From positions 153,132 to 217,131 of the forward strand of contig DATHMH010000034.1 in assembly GCA_035487295.1 (NCBI GenBank): a stretch of 64,000 nt of DNA, written 5' to 3'. The stretch's first letter is position 1; every line of letters begins with the position of its first letter. A program made the translations under genes and the position numbers. Source of the stretch: QIAW01 sp035487295. GTDB taxonomy: Bacteria > Acidobacteriota > Terriglobia > Terriglobales > Acidobacteriaceae. Shown here one piece after another: positions 26,560 through 35,046 of the stretch. The notes under the pieces are model-generated. The model was given only the letters and a program-made list of their open reading frames with translations. It ran no database searches and was not told where the DNA came from.

Positions 26560-27535
26560 CGGGAAACTCATCTCCATCATCGTCCCGGTTTTCAATGAAG
26601 AAGCGAATATCGAACCGTTATACGCGGCCCTGACTCCGATTCTGGAACAATTGAAAGCGCAATACGATTTCGAGCTGCTTTTTACCGACAATCACAGCAC
26701 AGACCAGACGTTTGACATTCTGCGCCGCTTGAGCTTGAAAGATAATCGCATTCGCGTGCTGCGGTTTTCGCGAAACTTCGGCTTCCAGCGCTCTATTTAC
26801 ACCGGCTATATCCATGCCAGAGGAGACGCCGCCATCCAGATTGACTGCGATCTTCAGGATCCTCCCGAAATGATTGTTGAGTTTATCCGCAAATGGGAAG
26901 AGGGATATCAGGTAGTGTATGGCGAGCGCTCACAACGGCAGGAATCGTGGTATATGAACGTCATCCGTAAGGTTTTTTATCGCCTGATTGATTTTCTGAG
27001 TGAAGACGAGCTTCCCTACGATGCCGGCGATTTCCGGCTTGTGGATAGGAGGGTCCTCGATGTATTGAAGCAGATTGATGACTACCAGCCCTATTTGCGC
27101 GGTACCATCGCCACTCTTGGCTTCAATCAAATTGGAATCCCATATAGCCGCAACGAGCGAAAATTAGGCAAGAGCAAATTCAATATGGCGCAATTATTTG
27201 GCCTCGCGCTCGATGGCATTCTCAACCACTCTGTGGTGCCATTACGCATTGCCACCGTGATTGGCCTTTTTGTCTCCGCCAGCACGTTTATAGGGATTGC
27301 TGTTTATTTCGCGGGGAAAATTATTCTGGGCGAATCGTGGCCGCCGGGATTCACTACACTGGTAGTCCTGATTCTGGGCTCGTTGAGCTTGAATGCTCTT
27401 TTCCTGGGGATCATCGGTGAATACCTGGGGCGTATCTACAGGCAGGTGAAGAAGCGGCCCTTAACAATCATAGAGTGTGAAATCAATGCCTCCAGCAAAC
27501 GACCCGCCGAAAATGCGGTTGAATCCTGGAAATGA
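26549..27535 (+). CDS. GT2 polyisoprenyl-phosphate glycosyltransferase (GtrB/ArnC-like)
   Basis: 328 residues. GT-A core ISIIVPVFNEEANIEPLYA, DxD region QIDCDLQDPPE near residue 98, and KLGKSKFN near residue 210, all hallmarks of GtrB/ArnC/DPM1-type enzymes. Two membrane segments follow (around residues 232-260 and 268-295), then a short cytosolic tail. It should charge undecaprenyl phosphate with a sugar on the cytosolic face for later use by a GT-C enzyme; two such enzymes are in the locus. ATG 26549 overlaps the upstream stop by 11 bases. Confidence 0.9.
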   Translation: MGSNGKLISIIVPVFNEEANIEPLYAALTPILEQLKAQYDFELLFTDNHSTDQTFDILRRLSLKDNRIRVLRFSRNFGFQRSIYTGYIHARGDAAIQIDCDLQDPPEMIVEFIRKWEEGYQVVYGERSQRQESWYMNVIRKVFYRLIDFLSEDELPYDAGDFRLVDRRVLDVLKQIDDYQPYLRGTIATLGFNQIGIPYSRNERKLGKSKFNMAQLFGLALDGILNHSVVPLRIATVIGLFVSASTFIGIAVYFAGKIILGESWPPGFTTLVVLILGSLSLNALFLGIIGEYLGRIYRQVKKRPLTIIECEINASSKRPAENAVESWK

Positions 27536-27571
27536 TCGCCGGCCATTCTATCGAACCATCCATTGCGCTTT

Positions 27572-28660
27572 ATGCCACCAGAGCCACAACCGCAACCGCG
27601 AGAAATCTCCTCGGCATCCATTACCGTCATTGTTCCAGCCCTGCGGCGGCCTGATCTTACCGAGCGCTGCCTGCATTCCCTGGCATTGCAAACTGCCGGC
27701 GGAGTGGAAGTCGTGGTTGTGGAAAATGAAGCTCAGCCCGATACGATCTTCCACCTCGAAAGTCTGCCGCACGCCTTTCCCTATCCGGTGCGGCAAGTCT
27801 TGCTGGAACAAAATCTTGGGACCACAGATTCGATCAACCGGGCGCTGCTGCATGTTTCCTCCGAATTCGTTTTACTGCTCAACAACGATGTTGAACTGGA
27901 TCCGCAATTTATCCGGCTGCTCGCCGAGAAATTGACATCTGACCCCCAACTGGCTTTTGCTACCGGCAAACTACTCAATGCCAGGGAAAAAACCCGTCTC
28001 GATGGAGCCGGCGATGCGCTTTTGCTGGGTGGCGCCGCATATCGCCTGGGCCACCAGGACCTCGACGCTGGCCAATTCGATCAACTTTCCGAAGTATTTA
28101 TCGGTTGCGGCGCGGCAACGCTTTACCGCCGCAGCGCATTTGAGCACGTAAGCGGGTTAGACGGCGATTTTTTCGCCTACTTAGACGATGTTGACCTGGC
28201 CTTCAGGCTTCAGCTAAGCGGCTGGAAGGGCGTTTACCTGCCCTCGGCGATCGGATATCACATTGGCAGCGCCACACTGGGCGATTCCATGCATCCCCGC
28301 ATCGCCCGCTGGATAACGCGCAACCAGCTTCTGCTTTTGCTCAAGGATTATCCCGCAGGTGTATTGTTCCGCCTTTTCCCGCGTATCTGGGTTTACCAAT
28401 GGCTGTGGTTTCTGCTGCTTTTGCGCCGGGGAAGAATTGGTTCTTATATAGCAGGCGCCTTCGAGGCCCTTCGGCTTCTGGGGCGCAGTCTTGTGAAGCG
28501 CAGGCAGGTGCAATCAGGCAAAAAAATCACCGGCCCCGAGCTGATGCAGAAGCTGCGTGCGTCAGAAGCCCAAATCTATGCCTGGCACCAGGCGCAAGAC
28601 CCAAAAATGAGATCCGCGCTCTTGGGCATCTACTTCGGATTATTCGGCAAACATCAATAG
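27572..28660 (+). CDS. GT2 family glycosyltransferase (rhamnosyltransferase-like)
   Basis: 362 residues from ATG 27572. GT-A motifs: ITVIVPALRRPDLTERCL, VVVVENEAQ, and LLNNDVELDP, the DxD equivalent near residue 112. GLDGDFFAYLDDVDLAFR near residue 200 is the catalytic ED region seen in WbbL-type rhamnosyltransferases. A partly hydrophobic stretch near residue 265 may be peripheral to the membrane. Last gene of the rfbF operon, 36 bases after the previous stop. dTDP-rhamnose is a plausible donor because rml genes follow at once. Confidence 0.87.
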   Translation: MPPEPQPQPREISSASITVIVPALRRPDLTERCLHSLALQTAGGVEVVVVENEAQPDTIFHLESLPHAFPYPVRQVLLEQNLGTTDSINRALLHVSSEFVLLLNNDVELDPQFIRLLAEKLTSDPQLAFATGKLLNAREKTRLDGAGDALLLGGAAYRLGHQDLDAGQFDQLSEVFIGCGAATLYRRSAFEHVSGLDGDFFAYLDDVDLAFRLQLSGWKGVYLPSAIGYHIGSATLGDSMHPRIARWITRNQLLLLLKDYPAGVLFRLFPRIWVYQWLWFLLLLRRGRIGSYIAGAFEALRLLGRSLVKRRQVQSGKKITGPELMQKLRASEAQIYAWHQAQDPKMRSALLGIYFGLFGKHQ

Positions 28661-28670
28661 CCGAAGTAGC

Positions 28671-28687
28671 GCCGGCGTCCCGCCGGC
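28671..28687. repeat. Small GC-rich palindrome
   Basis: GCCGGCG-TCC-CGCCGGC, a perfect 7-bp stem just after the stop at 28660. It lies in the gap between two operons and may act as a terminator-like structure or be a dispersed intergenic palindrome; no T run follows. Confidence 0.45.
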
Positions 28688-28801
28688 TGTCGCGTGGGCA
28701 TCCCCCAGGTTCCAGACCGCACATGAGGAAAGGGCGTGCATATCTTTCAAGCTGACCTAACTACCGGTGAGCGCTGTCGTGTGCGAATCGAAGGCAAGGA
28801 A

Positions 28802-28810
28802 TGTTATGAT
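28802..28810 (+). promoter_or_regulatory. Candidate extended -10 promoter for the dTDP-sugar genes
   Basis: TG-T-TATGAT at 28802-28810, an extended -10 element, with no good -35. It predicts transcription from about 28817, 21 bases before the rfbA start codon, and AAAGGTG at 28826-28832 serves as ribosome site. Confidence 0.35.
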
Positions 28811-28837
28811 ACGCCTCTAACCCCTAAAGGTGATTGC

Positions 28838-29596
28838 ATGAAAGGCGTTGTTCTTGCTGGTGGATTGGGTACGCGGCTCCTGCCGCTGACTCGAGTGACG
28901 AATAAGCACCTGTTGCCGGTGCACAATCTGCCCATGGTGTTCTATCCCATTCAGGCGCTGGTCAACGTGGGAATTACCGAGATCCTGATCGTCACCGGCG
29001 GGCACAACGCCGGCGATTTTCTGCGCTTGCTCGCCAACGGCAAAGATTTCGGCCTGAAGCGCCTGAATTATGCTTATCAGGAAGGGGAAGGCGGCATCGC
29101 TGATGCGCTCCGCCAGGCCGAACATTTTGCCGAAGATGACGCCATCTGCGTGATCCTGGGAGACAACATCATAGAAAATAATTTTCTTGAGAGCGCTGAA
29201 CGTTTCCGGCAGCAAAAAAAAGGTGCTCATATCATTTTGAAGCAGGTGAATGACCCCGAACGTTTTGGCTGCCCCGAAATCAATGGCGGGCGCATTATCC
29301 GCATCGAAGAAAAGCCCAGGCAGCCGAAATCGAATTATGCTGTGACCGGCCTTTATCTTTACGATAATTCGGTCTTCCAGAAAATCAAGACACTCAAGCC
29401 CTCGCACCGCGGTGAGCTGGAGATCACCGATATTAATAACATGTATCTTGAAGAGGGAACCCTCACCCACAGTATCCTTGAGGGCTGGTGGACCGACGCC
29501 GGCACCTTCGACTCGCTTCGCCATGCTACCAACCTGGTGGCAGAGACCGGAGCCAATAAATTGACCAAGCCTCTGGCGGCGGCCGGCAAGAAATAG
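28838..29596 (+). CDS. rfbA: Glucose-1-phosphate thymidylyltransferase
   Basis: 252 residues from ATG 28838, six bases after AAAGGTG. Nucleotidyltransferase signature LAGGLGTRLLPLTRVTNK, with HNLPMVFYPI and LGDNIIENN (metal Asp) following, typical of RmlA. It is the short type (~250 residues) that lacks the C-terminal allosteric extension of the ~290-residue enterobacterial enzyme. It makes dTDP-glucose. rfbB follows after seven bases. Confidence 0.9.
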   Translation: MKGVVLAGGLGTRLLPLTRVTNKHLLPVHNLPMVFYPIQALVNVGITEILIVTGGHNAGDFLRLLANGKDFGLKRLNYAYQEGEGGIADALRQAEHFAEDDAICVILGDNIIENNFLESAERFRQQKKGAHIILKQVNDPERFGCPEINGGRIIRIEEKPRQPKSNYAVTGLYLYDNSVFQKIKTLKPSHRGELEITDINNMYLEEGTLTHSILEGWWTDAGTFDSLRHATNLVAETGANKLTKPLAAAGKK

Positions 29597-29603
29597 GGGA
29601 CGA

Positions 29604-30641
29604 ATGAAGATACTGGTCACTGGCGGCGCTGGCTTCATCGGTTCCAATTTCATCCGCCACATGCTGCAGCAGCGCAAGAATGCAGACATCGTCAATTTCG
29701 ACAAGCTCACCTATTCCGGAAACCTGGAAAACCTCGCCGACATCGCGGAAAACTCACATTACCAGTTTATCCGCGGCGATATAACCGACGCGGCAAGCGT
29801 GGCCAAGATCATGGCCAACGGCTTCGATGCTGTCATAAATTTTGCCGCCGAGACCCATGTTGATCGCAGCATCGAAAACGCTGCTCCATTTTTCCATTCC
29901 AACGTAATGGGAACTTTGACCTTGCTGGAAGCAATGCGGAGGGGTGCAGCTAAGCTATTTATCCAAATCAGCACCGATGAGGTTTATGGCAGCGCCGGCA
30001 AAGGCGAAAGCTTCTCCGAGAGCCAAACCCTCGATCCCCGCAGTCCCTACTCAGCCAGCAAAGCGGCCGCCGATCATCTAGTGAATGCCTATATCCATAC
30101 CTACGGCGTCTGTGCCATTGCGCTGCGCTGCACCAATAACTACGGCCCTTATCAATTTCCAGAAAAGTTGATTCCCTTAATGATCGCCAATGCCCTGGAA
30201 GGAAAACCGCTTCCTGTATACGGCGATGGCATGCAGGAGCGCGATTGGCTCTATGTGGAAGATTACTGCCGGGCCATCACCTGTGTACTTGAGGGCGGCA
30301 AGCCGGGCGATGTTTACAACGTTTCTTCCGGAGCGCCAACCGCTAACCTGACCGTGATTAAAACCATTTTGAAAATCCTGGACAAGCCGGAATCGCTCAT
30401 CCAGTTTGTGACCGACCGACCGGGCCACGACCGCCGTTATTCTCTGGATAGTTCCAAGTTGCGCCACGAACTGGGCTGGAAACCAGAGGTCAGCTTCGAC
30501 CAAGGGATTCGCAAGACAGTGGATTGGTATCTCAACAACAAAATCTGGATGGAGCGCGCGCGTTCCGGCGAATACCGCGATTACTACGACCGCCACTACA
30601 CCCGCCGCGACCAGACCTTCAGCAAAGTTGGCTCGTCCTAA
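29604..30641 (+). CDS. rfbB: dTDP-glucose 4,6-dehydratase
   Basis: 345 residues. NAD motif VTGGAGFIGSNFIRHML, AAETHVDRSI, ISTDEVYGS with the catalytic Asp-Glu pair, YSASKAAADH with the catalytic Tyr-x3-Lys, and NNYGPYQFPEKLIPL, all diagnostic of RmlB. It makes dTDP-4-keto-6-deoxyglucose. Its stop overlaps the stop of convergent rfbD by four bases (30638-30641). Confidence 0.96.
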   Translation: MKILVTGGAGFIGSNFIRHMLQQRKNADIVNFDKLTYSGNLENLADIAENSHYQFIRGDITDAASVAKIMANGFDAVINFAAETHVDRSIENAAPFFHSNVMGTLTLLEAMRRGAAKLFIQISTDEVYGSAGKGESFSESQTLDPRSPYSASKAAADHLVNAYIHTYGVCAIALRCTNNYGPYQFPEKLIPLMIANALEGKPLPVYGDGMQERDWLYVEDYCRAITCVLEGGKPGDVYNVSSGAPTANLTVIKTILKILDKPESLIQFVTDRPGHDRRYSLDSSKLRHELGWKPEVSFDQGIRKTVDWYLNNKIWMERARSGEYRDYYDRHYTRRDQTFSKVGSS

Positions 30642-31522
30642 CTGGACTGCGTTCCCGCCTTCTTACGTGTCTGCATATACTCTGCCAATGCTTCCTGCCA
30701 CGGAGAGAAGTCACCAAACCCGGCGTTTCGGTAAGCAAGATTATCCAGCACAGAATAGACCGGACGTTTCGCCTTGGCGCCATACTGCTCGCTGGTGACC
30801 GGGTTTACGACCGCATGGATGCCCGCCAGGCGAAAACATTCACGGGCAAAATCGAACCATGAGCACTCGCCTGTGCTGGTCATGTGGAACAGGCCTTGTG
30901 CCCCTGAAGGGATCAGGCGGATCATGTGCCGGGCGAGTTCCCGCGTGCTGGTCGGCGTGCACACCTGGTCATTGACCACGCGGGGCGTCTTCCTGGCTGC
31001 GGCAAGCTTCAGCATGATCTCTACAAAATTTCCTGTTTTGCTCTGGCTGCCGACCATTCCATAAAGTCCGCAAGTACGAATGATGATATAGCGGTTGCAG
31101 TTTTGCTTTACCGCAATCTCTCCCGCAAGACGCGATTTCCCATAAACGGAAAGAGGTCTGGCCTCGTCACTTTCCAGGTAAGCGGACCGCTTTACTCCAT
31201 CGAAGACATAATCGGTACTGAGCTGCACCAGCAAAGCGTTTTGCTTCTCTGCGGCTCTTGCCAAATTGTGGACACCGTCTTCATTTACGGCAAAAGTCGT
31301 CTCCGGCTCGTCTTCGCACTGGTCAACTCGATGGAAGGCTGCTGTATTGATAACGCATTCCGGGCGGGTTGCCCCCATCAGATCATCCACGCTCCGCTTG
31401 TCGCGGATATCAAGCTGTTCATGAGTTACCGGAATAATTTTGTGCTTCTCGCCTGCGGCTGTGAACTCGGCCAGTACGTCTCGGGCTAGCTGGCCGTTGG
31501 CGCCAATGAGCAGAATCTTCAC
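30638..31522 (-). CDS. rfbD: dTDP-4-dehydrorhamnose reductase
   Basis: 294 residues. NAD(P) motif LLIGANGQLARDVL, INTAAFHRVDQCEDE, STDYVFDG, and catalytic YGKSRLAGE, the RmlD pattern. It reduces dTDP-4-keto-rhamnose to dTDP-L-rhamnose. I place the start at GTG 31522, directly before the first strand; a TTG at 31531 is possible. It is convergent with rfbB. The epimerase RmlC that should act between RfbB and RfbD is not in this window. Confidence 0.92.
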   Translation of the reverse strand: MKILLIGANGQLARDVLAEFTAAGEKHKIIPVTHEQLDIRDKRSVDDLMGATRPECVINTAAFHRVDQCEDEPETTFAVNEDGVHNLARAAEKQNALLVQLSTDYVFDGVKRSAYLESDEARPLSVYGKSRLAGEIAVKQNCNRYIIIRTCGLYGMVGSQSKTGNFVEIMLKLAAARKTPRVVNDQVCTPTSTRELARHMIRLIPSGAQGLFHMTSTGECSWFDFARECFRLAGIHAVVNPVTSEQYGAKAKRPVYSVLDNLAYRNAGFGDFSPWQEALAEYMQTRKKAGTQSS

Positions 31523-31658
31523 TATTTGCAAGATAACATGAGCAAACTCGCGCTTGTTAAGCTATTGTCCATTTTCGAGAAAATCCGCCCAGCTTCACTG
31601 TAACTCTGTTAGAATCAACGTGTTTTCATAGTGTTAGCGAGCCAGGACATATCTTAAA

Positions 31659-33092
31659 TTGCTGGAGCGTCGTTCAAAATTGATGGGATTGGGCTGTCTT
31701 GCCCATGACTTGGCGCTGACCGCCCTGGCCCTGCCCGTTGCCTACCTGCTGCGCACCCAGGTTCTTCCCCGGATCTTCAATTCGCATTTCCCGCCGATTT
31801 ATCCGTTGCGCGATTATCTGCCCTTTTTGGCAGGTGTGTTGGTCACATGGGTGATTGTTGGATTTCTTTACGGAATCTATCGCCGCGTCGAGCTGCGCAA
31901 TCCCCCTCAAATTATATGGGATGAAACCAAACTGGTGGTCACCGGCATGGTGCTGGTGCATGCCGGCTTGTACCTGTTCCGTGCGGACATCAGCCGCAGC
32001 CTCGCCGTGACCTTCGGCGCTGTAAACTTGCTCTTCCTCATCACCGGACGCCTTATTCTGTTTTTCACCAAAGGATCTTTGCGGCGAATTTTTGGCCGCT
32101 ATCATCACATCCTCGTCGTTGGAACCAGCGCATATGCTTATCAACTGGCGCAGTTAGTGGAGCACGCCGAGCCGCTGGGATTGCGTCTTATCGGTTTCGC
32201 CTATCTTACCGAGCGCCCGCCCGCTCCGGCAGCCGGCTTGCGCAGCTCTTATACGTCCATACCTCTGGAGCAGGTCCCCGATTTCATTCATGATCACGTT
32301 GTAGATGAAGTCTTGATCGCGGTCGAAAAACAGGATTTAGACCAGATCGAGCCCTTGGTGCTGCACTGCGAACGAGAAGGCATCCGCACCCGCGTTCATC
32401 TCAATTTTCTTAAGGCCGCAAGTTCGAGCGTGCATCTGGAGCATCTGAACGAATTTCCTCTCCTTACCTTCTCCACCGGCCCGCAAGACGAACTTCAACT
32501 TCTCGCCAAGCGCTTTGCCGACACTGTTCTGGCTGCCTTGCTGCTCATTTTGCTCTCGCCTCTCATGCTGGCGGTGGCGTTGCTGGTGGCCTTTAGCTCA
32601 GCCGGTGCAATCCTTTATCGCCAGACCCGTTGCGGTTTAGGCGGCCGGCGCTTTACATTGTTGAAATTTCGCTCCATGGTGCAAAACGCGGAGCAGTTGC
32701 GCGCCGGTATGGAGCACCTGAATGAGGCAGACGGCCCGGTTTTTAAAATAGCCGATGACCCTCGCGTTACTCCGGTGGGCCGCTGGCTGCGCCGCACTAG
32801 TCTGGACGAGCTGCCGCAGCTCTGGAACATCCTTCGCGGCGATATGTCGTTCGTCGGTCCCCGGCCGCCCATACCCGAAGAAGTGGAAAAATATGAATCC
32901 TGGCAGCGGCGGCGGTTGCGCATGAGGCCGGGTCTCACCTGTCTTTGGGCGCTCGAAGGCCGCAGCCAGCTCAACTTCGACCGCTGGATGCAGCTTGATC
33001 TCTCCTATATCGACCGCTGGTCGTTGTGGCTCGACGCGCAAATCTTTCTCAAGACGATTCCGCATGTCCTGTTCGGCCGGGGCGCGTGGTGA
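31659..33092 (+). CDS. Polyprenyl glycosylphosphotransferase (WbaP/WcaJ-like initiator)
   Basis: 477 residues. Four N-terminal membrane segments (residues ~10-140), then a cytosolic CoA-binding-like domain beginning ILVVGTSAYAYQLA. One more hydrophobic segment near residue 290 precedes the bacterial sugar transferase domain: FTLLKFRSM, then TSLDELPQLWNILRGDMSFV, with GPRPPIPEEVEKYE at the end. The family transfers a sugar-1-phosphate from UDP-sugar to undecaprenyl phosphate and starts repeat-unit assembly. TTG 31659 is the likely start; ATG 31683 is an alternative. Strong evidence that the locus builds a lipid-carrier-linked polymer. Confidence 0.92.
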   Translation: MLERRSKLMGLGCLAHDLALTALALPVAYLLRTQVLPRIFNSHFPPIYPLRDYLPFLAGVLVTWVIVGFLYGIYRRVELRNPPQIIWDETKLVVTGMVLVHAGLYLFRADISRSLAVTFGAVNLLFLITGRLILFFTKGSLRRIFGRYHHILVVGTSAYAYQLAQLVEHAEPLGLRLIGFAYLTERPPAPAAGLRSSYTSIPLEQVPDFIHDHVVDEVLIAVEKQDLDQIEPLVLHCEREGIRTRVHLNFLKAASSSVHLEHLNEFPLLTFSTGPQDELQLLAKRFADTVLAALLLILLSPLMLAVALLVAFSSAGAILYRQTRCGLGGRRFTLLKFRSMVQNAEQLRAGMEHLNEADGPVFKIADDPRVTPVGRWLRRTSLDELPQLWNILRGDMSFVGPRPPIPEEVEKYESWQRRRLRMRPGLTCLWALEGRSQLNFDRWMQLDLSYIDRWSLWLDAQIFLKTIPHVLFGRGAW

Positions 33093-33096
33093 GCGG

Positions 33097-34206
33097 ATGG
33101 GAAGCGCTGTCGTGCGCGATCCAAAAACGGAAGACGAAGCGGCACATCCCTTAATTTCCGTTCTTCTCGTTACTTACAATTCTGCGGACCACCTTCAGCG
33201 ATGTCTGGAGTCTCTGGTGCAACAGGATTATCCTCTCTTCGAAATCATCATTGTCGATAATGCATCCATAGACAAAACCAGGAATATCCTGTCGCAGTTT
33301 TTTCCTCCGGCTCAGATTCATGTTGAGACTCAATTTAATGCCGTAAACACCGGCTTTGCTGCCGCTCAAAACCAGGCTATCCGCCAGGCGCATGGTGAGT
33401 GGTTGCTTTGTCTGAATCCCGATGTGTTCCTGCGGCCTGATTTTATCTCCCAACTGGTTTCTGTCGCGGCGCAGCCTGCGGGCGCCAAAGGCGAAAAGGT
33501 CGGAGCAGTTTGCGGAAAGTTGTTGCGCTGGACGCCGGGAGCGCAGCCGGAATTTACTTCCACTATCGATTGCACAGGAATGTATTTCACCCGCAACCTG
33601 CGCCATCTCGACCGTGGCGCTGAACAAATCGACCAGGGCCAATACGACCGTGCAGAATATGTATTTGGCGCCAGCGGTGCGGCTGCGCTGTATCGCCGCG
33701 AGATGGTAGATGATATAAGCGTTGCCGGCGAATTCTTCGATGAAGATTTTTTCGCCTACCGCGAAGATGCGGACCTGGCCTGGCGCGCGCAGATTCTGGG
33801 CTGGCAATGCCTCTATACCCCCAGGGCCGTCGGCTGGCATGTGCGCCGCGTTACCCCCGAGCGGCGCGAACGATTGCCCCATCTCATCAACTGGCATTCG
33901 GTCAAAAACCGCTTTCTTATGCGCATCAAGAACTGCTCTGCCTGGCTCTATGGCCGCTTGTTCCTCCCGGTTACTATGCGCGACGTCATGATTCTGGGCT
34001 ATGCCGCGCTGCGTAATTGGAAGCTGTTTTCCGCGCTTTTTTATCCATTGCGCCGCTGGCGCAGGTTCATGCGCAAGCGCCAGTGGATTCAATCCCGGCG
34101 CAAGGTTTCAGACCGCCAACTACTCTTCTGGTTCTCCAACCAGCCGGCATCTGCACCCGTCACCACAAGCCCTCTAAAGAATTTCGGACATCCGCATGAT
34201 CCGTGA
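33097..34206 (+). CDS. GT2 family glycosyltransferase
   Basis: 369 residues from ATG 33097, four bases after the initiator gene. GT-A signature ISVLLVTYNSADHLQRC, IIVDNASIDKT, and CLNPDVFLRPDF with the DxD equivalent near residue 110. FFAYREDADLAWR near residue 220 is the catalytic ED motif of the WbbL-like subgroup. Likely adds the second or a later sugar to the repeat unit started by the upstream enzyme. Basic C-terminal tail. Last gene of the polysaccharide block. Confidence 0.87.
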   Translation: MGSAVVRDPKTEDEAAHPLISVLLVTYNSADHLQRCLESLVQQDYPLFEIIIVDNASIDKTRNILSQFFPPAQIHVETQFNAVNTGFAAAQNQAIRQAHGEWLLCLNPDVFLRPDFISQLVSVAAQPAGAKGEKVGAVCGKLLRWTPGAQPEFTSTIDCTGMYFTRNLRHLDRGAEQIDQGQYDRAEYVFGASGAAALYRREMVDDISVAGEFFDEDFFAYREDADLAWRAQILGWQCLYTPRAVGWHVRRVTPERRERLPHLINWHSVKNRFLMRIKNCSAWLYGRLFLPVTMRDVMILGYAALRNWKLFSALFYPLRRWRRFMRKRQWIQSRRKVSDRQLLFWFSNQPASAPVTTSPLKNFGHPHDP

Positions 34207-34223
34207 AGTCCGCGGTTGGGTCT

Positions 34224-34856
34224 TTAGTCCGCCGCCTTGCTCTCTTGCCGGTCGCCATGAGAAGTCCGCTTCCGCCAGAAATAATATCCCGCTACCCCAA
34301 GCGATGCGACGACTACCAAAGTGATGAAACTCCACAGCATCGGCTGGCGGTATTCACGAAGCAATCTCAGGATGTGCCTGCCATAAATTGATGCCAGCAG
34401 CGCCATCACTGAGTAACGTATGGCGCGCCCCAATGTGAGTGCCAGCAGGAATTTCTTGGGTGAGTAGTTGGCGGCTCCCGCAGCCAGGACAAAGGGAACC
34501 ATGGGGACCGGCGGGGGCAGCAGCGCCGGCACAAAGATGGCGCCAAAGCCGCCTTTTTCAAATGCCCGTCGCACCTGCTCAAATGGTTTGCGAGAGAGTC
34601 TTTTTTTCAGCCCTTCTTTGCCGCCCGTGCGGCCTAGACGATAAGTGAGGTAACCGCCGGCTACCGAGCCTACCGTGGCCATGGCGGCATAATAGGGCCA
34701 CCAATCGCGCTGGCTGGCGGCAAGAATGATTGTGAGCACATCCACGCTGCCTGGCATTGGAATTACAGAGCCATCCGCGATGCCTATGGCAACCAGTCCA
34801 GGCCCGCCAAAGCGCCGAAACCAACCCAGGGCCGAAACTAGAACCGATGCCAGCAT
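34224..34856 (-). CDS. VTT/DedA-family membrane protein
   Basis: 210 residues with about five hydrophobic segments. GIADGSVIPMPGSVDVL and FVPALLPPPVPMVPFVLAAG are the paired half-helix segments of the VTT (SNARE-associated/DedA) domain. Bacterial DedA-family proteins are linked to recycling of undecaprenyl phosphate and lipid scrambling, which would suit a neighbour of a glycan locus, though it is leftward and convergent to it. ATG start. Confidence 0.8.
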   Translation of the reverse strand: MLASVLVSALGWFRRFGGPGLVAIGIADGSVIPMPGSVDVLTIILAASQRDWWPYYAAMATVGSVAGGYLTYRLGRTGGKEGLKKRLSRKPFEQVRRAFEKGGFGAIFVPALLPPPVPMVPFVLAAGAANYSPKKFLLALTLGRAIRYSVMALLASIYGRHILRLLREYRQPMLWSFITLVVVASLGVAGYYFWRKRTSHGDRQESKAAD

Positions 34857-35046
34857 GCTTGCTTCTACTTTGGACGCAAATCAATTATGTGCTGATGCAG
34901 CCAGGTTATAACTTTCGATAAAAAGAGAAACGGGTGCGCCTGCCTGCCAGCTTGCAATACTGAGAACCGGGAACTAAGAACTGTTTTTCGATTTATCTTC
35001 GCTTGCGGCTGCTCACAAGCCAAAACTGACGTAAAATCAAATCATC

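Noticed and set aside
28817..29710. 297-codon leftward open frame
   Set aside because: Opposite rfbA and the start of rfbB.
33151..34092. 313-codon leftward open frame
   Set aside because: Opposite a GT2 glycosyltransferase with intact motifs.
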